Source: Salinibacter pepae (GTDB taxonomy: Bacteria > Bacteroidota > Rhodothermia > Rhodothermales > Salinibacteraceae). Taken from it: a DNA stretch of 64,000 bases. Positions 16,422 through 24,615 of the stretch are shown here, one piece after another (position 1 is the first letter of the stretch; each line of letters begins with the position of its first letter). A model generated the notes under the pieces. It was not told the DNA's origin and ran no database searches. It worked only from the letters and a program-made list of their open reading frames with translations. Both the position numbers and the translations under genes were made by a program. The stretch spans positions 1,764,501-1,828,500 of the forward strand of contig NZ_CAMTTE010000001.1 of NCBI RefSeq assembly GCF_947077775.1, read 5' to 3'.

Positions 16422-17681
16422 TCACTCGTCGTAGGCGCGGAGGGCGAGGGAGGTGTTGTGCCCGCCGAAGCCAAAAGCGTTGGACAGGGCCACGCTCACG
16501 GGCCGCTCCTCGGCCTCGTTGAACGTGTAGTCCAGGTCGCACGCCGGATCGGCCTCCTCGAAGTTGATGGTCGGCGGCACCACGTCGTGCCGGAGGGCCT
16601 GGATGGCGGCGATGGCCTCAATGGCGCCCGCGGCCCCGAGGAGGTGGCCCGTCATGCTCTTCGTCGAGGACACGTTTAGGTCGTACGCGTGGTCGTCGAA
16701 CACCTTTTTGAGCGCCTTCGTCTCGGCCTCGTCGCCGAGGGGGGTCGACGTGCCGTGGGCGTTGATGTAGTCGACGTCGGTCGGCTCCAAGCCGGCGTTG
16801 TCGAGCACGCGGTTGAGCGCGAGGCACACGCCGCCCCCCTCCGGGTCGGGGGCCGTCAGGTGGTGGGCATCGGCGGACATGCCAATGCCCTCGATTTCCG
16901 CGTAGATGGTGGCCCCCCGGGCCCTGGCCCGCTCCAGGTCTTCGATGAAGAGCGCGCCGGCCCCCTCGCCCATCACGAAGCCGTCCCGGTGAGCGTCAAA
17001 CGGCCGCGACGCCCGGGCCGGGTCGTCGTTGCGCGTCGAGAGGGCCCGCATGCTCGCAAAGCCCGCAATGCCGAGCCGCGTCACGCAGGCGTCGGTGCCG
17101 CCGCAGAGGGCGGCATCCATGTCGCCCCGCTGGATCATGCGGTAGGCGTCCCCGATGTTGTGGTTGCCCGTGGCGCAGGCCGAGACCATGGCGTGGTTTG
17201 GCCCCCGAAAGCCGTGCGCCATGGCGATCTGGCCGGCCGCAATGTCGGGAATCAACGTCGGGATGAAGAAGGGCGACGTGCGCTTCTCCCCGCCCTCGAT
17301 GAACTCTTCGGCCTGGTCCCGAAAGGTTTTGATGCCCCCAATGCCGGTGCCGTAGACGACCCCGATCCGGTCCTTTTCGTCCTGGGACATCCCGTCGGGG
17401 TTGAGGCCGGCGTCCGCCACCGCCTGGTCGGCGGTGACGAGGGCGTACTGGCTAAACGGGTCCACGCGCCGGGCCTGCTTGGCAGGAAGGTGGTCCTCCG
17501 GGTCGAAGCCGTCGAGCTCGCAGGCAAAGGTCACCCGAAGGCCCTCCGGATCGAAGGACCCGATGGTGGCGGCGCCACTCTCCCCCTCCACGAGCCCCTG
17601 CCAGTACTCCTCCACCGAGAGCCCGAGGGGGGTAAGCGCCCCCATGCCCGTAACGACGACGCGACGTGACGTGCCTGCCAT
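16422..17681 (-). CDS. fabF: 3-oxoacyl-ACP synthase II FabF
   Basis: A condensing enzyme of 419 residues that extends acyl-ACP with malonyl-ACP in fatty-acid synthesis. Seen: VVVTGMGALTPLG at the N-terminus, the active-site Cys near 164-165 in SACATGNHNIGDAYRMI, the first catalytic His in NAHGTSTPLGD, the Lys in SSTKSMTGHLLGAAGA with the second His, and FGFGGHNTSLALR at the C-terminus. All catalytic residues are present. It lies downstream of acpP on the same strand with a 136-bp gap that contains a hairpin, so it is probably in the acpP-fabF operon. Confidence 0.97.
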   Translation of the reverse strand: MAGTSRRVVVTGMGALTPLGLSVEEYWQGLVEGESGAATIGSFDPEGLRVTFACELDGFDPEDHLPAKQARRVDPFSQYALVTADQAVADAGLNPDGMSQDEKDRIGVVYGTGIGGIKTFRDQAEEFIEGGEKRTSPFFIPTLIPDIAAGQIAMAHGFRGPNHAMVSACATGNHNIGDAYRMIQRGDMDAALCGGTDACVTRLGIAGFASMRALSTRNDDPARASRPFDAHRDGFVMGEGAGALFIEDLERARARGATIYAEIEGIGMSADAHHLTAPDPEGGGVCLALNRVLDNAGLEPTDVDYINAHGTSTPLGDEAETKALKKVFDDHAYDLNVSSTKSMTGHLLGAAGAIEAIAAIQALRHDVVPPTINFEEADPACDLDYTFNEAEERPVSVALSNAFGFGGHNTSLALRAYDE

Positions 17682-17817
17682 GCTTTGTGTGGTTGCGACT
17701 GCCTATACAGTGTACGCGGCCCGCGCCCAATCCGACCCTGTGCCCCAAAACACAAACGCCCGGCGAGCCGTCCGGCCCTTCCGGGACGGCGCTCACCGGA
17801 ACGCAGGAGCAGAGGGA

Positions 17818-18054
17818 CTACGCCTTCTCCTCGAGGTACCCTACGGCGTCGCCGACCGTCGCGATCTCTTCGGCCTCCTCGTCCGGGATCGTCAGGTCGA
17901 ACTCCTTCTCAAACTCCATAATGAGCTCGACGGTGTCGAGCGAGTCCGCGCCCAGGTCGTTCGTAAAGGAAGCGTCCGACGTCACGTCGTCTTCGTCGAC
18001 GCCCAGTTTGTCGACAATGATCGACTTGACCGTCTCTTCGATGTCGCTGGCCAT
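17818..18054 (-). CDS. acpP: Acyl carrier protein
   Basis: A 78-residue, very acidic acyl carrier protein. The phosphopantetheine attachment Ser38 lies in [16 protein letters not shown]. Length and sequence are typical of AcpP. It carries growing acyl chains for the Fab enzymes, and fabF follows 136 bp downstream in the classical acpP-fabF order. Start ATG at 18054. Upstream, two tandem hairpins in the leader region may affect expression. Confidence 0.97.
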   Translation of the reverse strand: MASDIEETVKSIIVDKLGVDEDDVTSDASFTNDLGADSLDTVELIMEFEKEFDLTIPDEEAEEIATVGDAVGYLEEKA

Positions 18055-18440
18055 GGTTGGCAGTTTCGTTGATGAGAAGTAGGCAGATGAGTGAATACGC
18101 GATTTACCACCCCGAACGACGCGTCCTCCCGCTGGGAGGACCCGAGCCCAAAATCGCCTCGGGCTTGCCGGGGCAGGGGGTATTCAGCCACGCTAAAGTA
18201 CAACGGGACCCGTGGAGAAGCAACGTTTGATGCAAGCTTCGCACTCGCGGAACCCGGCCGTGGGCCGTGTTGGGCGTGTCTTTACAATCCAACGTTGGCA
18301 ATAACGCCCCCGGGTCTTATGTTATCGGTCGATTTCGAAACTTTCCTTTCGCCTCCGCTTAGGGCGTAGTCGTTTGTCCCTTCTTCGGAGCGGAGCCGTT
18401 TTTAAGGCGGCGCGTTTTTCTCACGGACCGATTGTTGTTC
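18055..18440. other. Divergent acpP/metK intergenic region
   Basis: These 386 bp hold the promoters of acpP (minus) and metK (plus). A perfect 8-bp stem, GTCCTCCC at 18123-18130 pairing with GGGAGGAC at 18134-18141, is followed by a second stem, CCCGAG at 18141-18146 with CTCGGG at 18158-18163. No known SAM-riboswitch core was recognised upstream of metK. No gene is supported here. Confidence 0.6.
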
Positions 18441-19601
<1,161 letters not shown>

Positions 19602-19633
19602 CCCGGCCCCACTGCCATTCCGCGTCGCCCCAC

Positions 19634-19667
19634 GCCCTCGTCGCCCACTCGGCGGCGAGGGCTTTTT
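19634..19667 (+). terminator. Intrinsic terminator of metK
   Basis: GCCCTCGTCGCC pairs with GGCGGCGAGGGC across a 5-base loop, with a T-run at once after the stem, 33 bp past the metK stop. Confidence 0.85.
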
Positions 19668-19707
19668 GTGTTTGGTGGCGGTCTGGGAGCAGACACCTCA
19701 CCTCTAC

Positions 19708-19848
19708 ATGTTTTCTCCATCTTTTCCCTGTAACCCTGCCGGCGTTTGCAACGGCCCGCCCGGCGACCCGCCTGGAAACGGCAATCCGCCCGACAGAGGC
19801 CCGCCGGACAACCCGCCGGGGGGCGGGAACGGCAATGGAGGGGCGTAG
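19708..19848 (+). CDS. Possible small Gly/Pro/Asn-rich peptide
   Basis: A 46-codon frame that starts at ATG 19708 (MFSPSFPCNPAGVCNGPPGD) and continues as short PPG, GNG and PPD units to a TAG. The low-complexity pattern resembles a tiny collagen-like tail. It could be a real secreted or structural peptide or a chance reading of GC-rich spacer. It lies just after the metK terminator and before the convergent peptidase gene. There is no homology-type evidence. Confidence 0.2.
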   Translation: MFSPSFPCNPAGVCNGPPGDPPGNGNPPDRGPPDNPPGGGNGNGGA

Positions 19849-19864
19849 CGACGCCTCCGATGCC

Positions 19865-20899
19865 TTACTCCGCGCCCCCGGTGTCGAAGATGCGAACGTC
19901 CGTGTTGCCGTCCGGATCGACATACGCCCGGAACATGCCGCCGGTGCTGAAGGGCGTGGCGATGTTGCCCTCGCGGTCGAGCGCAATGACGCCGCCTACG
20001 CCGCCGAGCTCTTCAATCTCGTCGATCGTGCGCTGGGCGGCCTCGCCGAGCGGAAGCCCCCCGAATTGCATGCGCGACGCCACACTGTGGGCCGCCACGC
20101 CGCGAATAAAGAACTCGCCCTGCCCCGTGGCCGACACCGCACACGATGCATTGTGGGCGTACGTCCCGGCCCCGACGATGGGGGAATCGCCCACGCGCCC
20201 GAACTCCTTGTCCGAGATGCCCCCCGTCGACGTTCCCGCCGCCAGGTTGCCCGCCGCGTCGAGCGCCACGGCGCCGACCGTGCCGTACTTCTCGTTCGAC
20301 CCCGGTGCCGCGGGCGGGTCGGCGGGCGCCTGGCCCTGCCCGGAGCGACGCGCGTCCGTGATGAAGTACTCGTTCTCCACGAGATCGAGCCCCTGCTGCT
20401 CCGCAAAGGCCTCCGCCCCCTCCTGAGCAAACATCACGTGGTAGGAGTCCTCCATGATGGCCCGGGCGAGCCGAATCGGATGCTTCACCGTCTGTACCCC
20501 CGTGAGCGCCCCGGCGTTGCGGGTGGCCCCGTCCATGATGGCGGCGTCGAGCTCCACCGCGCCCTCACTCGTGCGAACCGCCCCCCGGGCCGCGTTGAAG
20601 AGCGTGTCGGCCTCCATGGTGGTGATGGCGGCCTGGACGGCATCGAGCGCACTGCCGCCGTCCCGGAGCACTGCGTTGCCCTCCTGCAGCGCGGTGCGGA
20701 GGGCCGACCGGTACGCCTCCGCCCGGTCGTCACTCATCTCGTCGGCGCGCAACGACCCAGCCCCCCCGTGAATGACGAGGGCCGTTTCCGAGGATGGACC
20801 GTCCTGCCCCTGCACCGTAACAGGAAGCAGGCACACCCAACCCAAAAGAGTCCCCACAATGAGAAGAGCACGATGGACTCGCACCGGAACGTCGCACAT
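19865..20899 (-). CDS. Isoaspartyl peptidase/L-asparaginase, secreted Ntn-hydrolase
   Basis: A 344-residue precursor of the type-2 asparaginase (isoaspartyl aminopeptidase) family. A signal peptide (ALLIVGTLLGWVCLLPVTVQG) is followed by ALVIHGGAGSL and, in the middle, GTVGAVALDAAGNLAAGTSTGGISDK. Autocleavage before Thr207 would free the N-terminal nucleophile of the beta subunit. It removes isoaspartyl dipeptides or asparagine, and the signal peptide places it outside the cytoplasm. Longer upstream extension to 21073 is not supported; ATG 20899 is used. The upstream neighbour is the divergent ECF sigma factor gene, about 390 bp away. Confidence 0.93.
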   Translation of the reverse strand: MCDVPVRVHRALLIVGTLLGWVCLLPVTVQGQDGPSSETALVIHGGAGSLRADEMSDDRAEAYRSALRTALQEGNAVLRDGGSALDAVQAAITTMEADTLFNAARGAVRTSEGAVELDAAIMDGATRNAGALTGVQTVKHPIRLARAIMEDSYHVMFAQEGAEAFAEQQGLDLVENEYFITDARRSGQGQAPADPPAAPGSNEKYGTVGAVALDAAGNLAAGTSTGGISDKEFGRVGDSPIVGAGTYAHNASCAVSATGQGEFFIRGVAAHSVASRMQFGGLPLGEAAQRTIDEIEELGGVGGVIALDREGNIATPFSTGGMFRAYVDPDGNTDVRIFDTGGAE

Positions 20900-21290
20900 G
20901 GTGGTGTACAAAGGACATGTGTGTTGAATAATTTGCGCGGAGGCCCCATAAATAGGAAAACAAAACAGAGAATCGCCACCCGGATTCCGCCCGACGCCCC
21001 GACGAATCGACCCACACATCGCCCGTCGCCTGCTCCTCCCCTGACCCTGTGGCGGAAGTTGCATGACCTTCACACAATCTTAGGGGCTACTTCCCAAAAA
21101 ACCCCCGCCTGGATCGCATTTTGCCGGACAATAATGTCCCGATGTTACACGTTTGGGAACACGCCCCTACATAGCTGATTTGTAGCATTTTCCGCTTGCG
21201 ACTCAGCGGAATCCTTTCCACATTATATCTTCCAGGAAGCAATTTCCTGGCGTTCGGCACTCCTCCTACACAGACCGATCCCCCACATAC
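20900..21290. other. Divergent promoter region, peptidase and ECF sigma genes
   Basis: About 390 bp with lower GC than the flanks and no supported gene. It must hold the peptidase promoter (minus) and the sigma factor promoter (plus). An AT-rich ATTATATCTT near 21222-21231 may be part of the sigma factor promoter. Confidence 0.5.
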
Positions 21291-21956
21291 ATGGCGAAGG
21301 ACAAGGCAGAAGTCGTCACCAAAAAGACCGCCTCGAAGGACAAGAATGCCTTCAACCAGCATGAGGCCCTCCAGGAGATGAGCGACGAGGACCTCATGTC
21401 TCAGTTCCAAGCCGGGACCGTGGAGGCCTTCAACATCCTCGTGGAACGGTACTCTGATCGCTTGATGCAGTACCTCTACCGCTTCTTGGGCGACAAGAAG
21501 CGGTGCGAGGACCTGCTGCAGGAGACGTTCCTGCGCGTCCACCGGAACCGTCACTCCTACCGGCGCATCGCCAAGTTCTCGACGTGGCTCTACACCATCG
21601 CCGGAAACCTCGCGCGCTCCGAGTATCGGAAGCGGAAGCGACGGCGGATGCAGTCGATCCAGTCCGTCAACCGCGACAACGAGGAGTACGAGATGGAGAT
21701 TCCGGACGAGTCGTTCTCGCCGGACAAGCACGCGGAGAGCACGATTCAGGACCACTACATTCAGGAGGCCATGAACGAGATTCCGCCGGCCTTCCGCGAG
21801 GTGGTGGTGCTACGCGACATCCAGCAGCTCGCGTACGACGAGATTGCGGAGATCACGGGCCTGCCGATGGGCACCGTCAAGAGCCGCATCAACCGCGGGC
21901 GGACGAAGCTGCAGGCGCTGCTCCAGGACGTATACCCGTTCCAGGAAGAGGAGTAG
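21291..21956 (+). CDS. RNA polymerase sigma-70 factor, ECF subfamily
   Basis: A 221-residue extracytoplasmic-function sigma factor. Region 2 is clear (LVERYSDRLMQYLYRFLGDKKRCEDLLQETFLRVHRNRHSY with FSTWLYTIAGNLARSEYRKRKRRR), and region 4 has an HTH (IPPAFREVVVLRDIQQLAYDEIAEITGLPMGTVKSRINRGRTKLQALL). It has a charged 40-residue N-terminal extension rich in Lys, Asp and Glu. No anti-sigma factor gene follows; the next gene is a DUF971 protein after an intrinsic terminator. Control must therefore be transcriptional or through a distant partner. The target promoters are unknown. Confidence 0.93.
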   Translation: MAKDKAEVVTKKTASKDKNAFNQHEALQEMSDEDLMSQFQAGTVEAFNILVERYSDRLMQYLYRFLGDKKRCEDLLQETFLRVHRNRHSYRRIAKFSTWLYTIAGNLARSEYRKRKRRRMQSIQSVNRDNEEYEMEIPDESFSPDKHAESTIQDHYIQEAMNEIPPAFREVVVLRDIQQLAYDEIAEITGLPMGTVKSRINRGRTKLQALLQDVYPFQEEE

Positions 21957-22009
21957 CCTCGGCCGCACGGTCCACGAGGGTGACTTGCCGATCGCACTGG
22001 GCGATGCCA

Positions 22010-22040
22010 CGCCGGATCCCTACAGGGGTCCGGCGTTTTT
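22010..22040 (+). terminator. Intrinsic terminator after the ECF sigma gene
   Basis: CGCCGGATCCC pairs with GGGGTCCGGCG (one small irregularity) and is followed by TTTTT, about 55 bp past the sigma factor stop. Confidence 0.8.
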
Positions 22041-22092
22041 ATTTGGCCCCGCCCCGCCGTCTCTTCCCCGCACGCGACCGGTTCCGTCCCGA

Positions 22093-22416
22093 ATGAACAT
22101 GCCCGAGCCGAGCCGGCTCCAGGTAGACACGAAGGCCCAAACCCTCACCGTGGACTGGGCAGACGGACACACCTCCGTCTTTCCCCTCTCGCGCCTCCGG
22201 GCCGCCTGCCCGTGCGCCGAATGCCAGGGCGACGCGATCGACCGGATCGACCCGCCCGCCCCCGACGCCGGGCCGCCCGACGCCTCCCCGCAATGGACGG
22301 ATCTCGAAATCGAGCCCGCCGGGAGCGTCGGCATCCGCATCACGTGGGACGACGGCCACAACGCCGGCATCTTTCGGTGGGACCGACTTTGGGACCTCCA
22401 ACCGCCCCGTGCATGA
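22093..22416 (+). CDS. DUF971/GBBH-like N-terminal domain protein
   Basis: A 107-residue protein made of one DUF971 domain, the small domain also found at the N-terminus of gamma-butyrobetaine hydroxylase. Seen: LTVDWADGHTSVFPLSRLRAACPCAECQG (with Cys-x-Cys-x2-Cys, a zinc-binding pattern), TDLEIEPAGSVGIRITWDDGHNAGIFRWDRLWDL. Stand-alone members are linked to iron-sulfur or metal handling in some bacteria, but the role is not proven. Start ATG 22093; an in-frame ATG two codons later is equally possible. The sigma factor terminator separates it from the upstream gene. Confidence 0.85.
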   Translation: MNMPEPSRLQVDTKAQTLTVDWADGHTSVFPLSRLRAACPCAECQGDAIDRIDPPAPDAGPPDASPQWTDLEIEPAGSVGIRITWDDGHNAGIFRWDRLWDLQPPRA

Positions 22417-22436
22417 ACGGGCCCCGCCGTCCGTTC

Positions 22437-22532
22437 TTATCCGGTGACCTGGGCGATGGCGATGAACAGGAGGACGATGCCGGCGAAGACCCCGAGGGCG
22501 ATCAGGATCTGACGCACCACACGACGATTCAT
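22437..22532 (-). CDS. Small single-pass membrane peptide
   Basis: A 31-residue frame, MNRRVVRQILIALGVFAGIV followed by LLFIAIAQVTG. It has a positive N-terminus and one hydrophobic helix covering almost the whole chain, the shape of real bacterial membrane micropeptides. It lies between the DUF971 gene (convergent) and the SF2 helicase gene (upstream on the other side, convergent stop at 22662 on the same strand). There is no known family. Confidence 0.35.
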   Translation of the reverse strand: MNRRVVRQILIALGVFAGIVLLFIAIAQVTG

Positions 22533-22661
22533 GGCAAATGGGGGGCAAGACGGGGGGCTGGCGAGATTGTACGGCGCGGACGGGTCGGGCCTCCTCACCC
22601 ACAATGTCCACCCGTACTTGTTAAGATCGGCCACCCCACCCGTCTTTGTCAAGGCCGGCGC

Positions 22662-24407
22662 CTACACCAGCCGCTTGCTCCGAAGGCACCGCTTCAGCCA
22701 TTTCTTCTTGCGCCTCAGCAATTTCAGGCTCATGTCGGACTGGGCCTTGCGGAAGCGATCCTTGGCCTTGGCGTGCACATCGCGCATGTGGACGTCCATC
22801 CCGCGGTTCTGCAGCGCGTAGGCCACCTGCGTCGCAAGTTCCGAGCATTCCTGACGGAGCTCCTCCTCCTGCGCCGAGAGGTCGAGCGTATCGGAGCCCG
22901 ACTCCTCAAAGGGCTGGCGCTGCACCTGGAGGTTGGAGTCCCGTCCGTTGTCTTCCAACTCCAGCCGGTGGGTCTCGATTTCCCCCTCGTTGACGCCCGT
23001 CAGCGCCCACTCGGAGCGATCGTCGGTCTGCTCGGACTTTTCCGGCGAGGTGCCCTCTTCCGTCCGCCGGCGGAGGCCCTCCTGCACCTCCCGCGTCATC
23101 CAGGCCAGCGTTTCGGAGAGGCCCAGGTCGCCGGACGTGAACACGTCGCACACGTTGGCGTCCTCGTCCCACGCGTCGTAGTACCGCATGCCCCGAAAAA
23201 TCTGCTGCAGCGTCTTGGAGCGGGCGCTCACGAGGTCGAGCTTGGCGATGACGCTGATGGTTTTGATGTCGGTGCCTTCCCCAATCATGTCCACCTGCAC
23301 CATCACGTCCACCTCGCCCTGGCGGTAGGCCTCCAGGCGCTCCGCCCGCTCGTCGCGCGGCACGTCCTGCCCGATGCGGGTGGCGCTGAGCCAGCCGTAG
23401 CGCCGCTCCATGAAGTCGAGCACGTCGGCGGCGTGGCGGTTGCTCATGCAGGTGACGAGCATCTGGTGGTTGCGTCCGTCCTCGGCACCGATCTGGCCGG
23501 CCCGCTTCTTCTGGAGGCGCCCCACGGCCGGGCCCAGCAGCGTGTCGAGGTAGACGTCGTGGAAGCGGAGACTGCGGCGGGCGAAGTAGCGGTCCAGGTG
23601 CGAGGTGTCCCGCCCCACCTCATCTCTGAGCTCGCCAAGCGAGACCTCCACCTCCTCGCCGGTGTCCTCCTCCACCATCGTAATGGTGTAGTCGATCACG
23701 TGCGCCTCGATGCGCTTCAGGATCTGCCCTTCGGCGTGGGCGTCGCGCAGGCTCACCTCGTGGAGGGCGCGGTAGTGGAGTTGCTCCCGACCGTCGTCGC
23801 CCGCCACCACGTCGTGCGGCACGCCGAAGAGGGGCTGGCCGTCGCTGCGGAGGGGCGTGCCGGAGAGGCCGATGAGCGAGTCGTACGGCAGGCGCCCCAC
23901 GGCCTGCGACCAGGTGCCCTCCTCCGGCAGGTGGTGAATCTCGTCGAGGACGAAGAGCGGCGCCCCCTGGTTGCAGTAGCGCTGCAGGTCGCGGGTGCCC
24001 GACTCTCCACAGGCGTACTGGTAGGTGGCGATGACGATGGGGATCTCCGGGTTCTTGACGAACACGCGGTCCGCGTCGGCCACACAAAAGGGCATGCGCG
24101 GCGCCCCGATCCACCGCAGCATGCGCGCCATCTCGTCGGCGTCGGCGTACTGCTCCTGCAGGTTGCTCCGCGGCACGAACACGACGAGCGTATCGCTCAC
24201 GCCCATCGCCCGCGCCACGGCGAAGGAGGCAAGGGCGGTCAGGGTCTTGCCGTAGCCGGGGACGAAGACGCCGAGGTGGTCGGTGCGGCCCTCCTGGTAC
24301 GCCTTGGCCAGCTTGGCGAGGAAGGCGCGTTGGCCGTCGCGGAACGAGAAGTCCTCGGCCGGGTCGAGGCCGGGCAGGTTGGCGGCGGAGACGGACGACA
24401 CAGACAT
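22662..24407 (-). CDS. Stand-alone SF2 DEAD/DEAH helicase of type III restriction-like form
   Basis: A 581-residue SF2 ATPase. Seen: FRDGQRAFLAKLAKAYQEG, Walker A-like VPGYGKTLTAL, IVIATYQYA (motif Ic), DEIHH (motif II), GLSGTPLRS (motif III), and a C-terminal RecA domain with VQVDMIGEGTDIKTISVI and a QIFRGMRYYD motif VI with one Arg finger. A long acidic, coiled-coil-prone tail (about 440-560) ends in KLLRRKKKWLKRCLRSK. It lacks a nuclease or methylase domain. No restriction or defence partner lies beside it. Similar lone helicases are annotated as type III restriction subunit R. ATG 24407 is preferred over the TTG at 24425. Confidence 0.8.
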   Translation of the reverse strand: MSVSSVSAANLPGLDPAEDFSFRDGQRAFLAKLAKAYQEGRTDHLGVFVPGYGKTLTALASFAVARAMGVSDTLVVFVPRSNLQEQYADADEMARMLRWIGAPRMPFCVADADRVFVKNPEIPIVIATYQYACGESGTRDLQRYCNQGAPLFVLDEIHHLPEEGTWSQAVGRLPYDSLIGLSGTPLRSDGQPLFGVPHDVVAGDDGREQLHYRALHEVSLRDAHAEGQILKRIEAHVIDYTITMVEEDTGEEVEVSLGELRDEVGRDTSHLDRYFARRSLRFHDVYLDTLLGPAVGRLQKKRAGQIGAEDGRNHQMLVTCMSNRHAADVLDFMERRYGWLSATRIGQDVPRDERAERLEAYRQGEVDVMVQVDMIGEGTDIKTISVIAKLDLVSARSKTLQQIFRGMRYYDAWDEDANVCDVFTSGDLGLSETLAWMTREVQEGLRRRTEEGTSPEKSEQTDDRSEWALTGVNEGEIETHRLELEDNGRDSNLQVQRQPFEESGSDTLDLSAQEEELRQECSELATQVAYALQNRGMDVHMRDVHAKAKDRFRKAQSDMSLKLLRRKKKWLKRCLRSKRLV

Positions 24408-24615
24408 AAGGGGGCTGCGAGACAACAGATACTGCGGCGGGGCAGCCGGGGCGACGGCCCCGGCGTAGACACCGCACCCAACGTACAGGTCACGATCCGG
24501 AGGGGAAAGGCCTTCAGCCAGAGTTAGTCGTGCCGGGCCCCGCCGGATCTACGTTCGGGGCGCCGCACCAACAAGGCTTGGGAAAATGGCCCCGTTCCGC
24601 CTCGCCTTCCGGTCG

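Noticed and set aside
18055..18440. SAM riboswitch upstream of metK
   Set aside because: I looked for the SAM-I, SAM-II and SAM-Chlorobi style cores and could not fit them; only simple hairpins are present.
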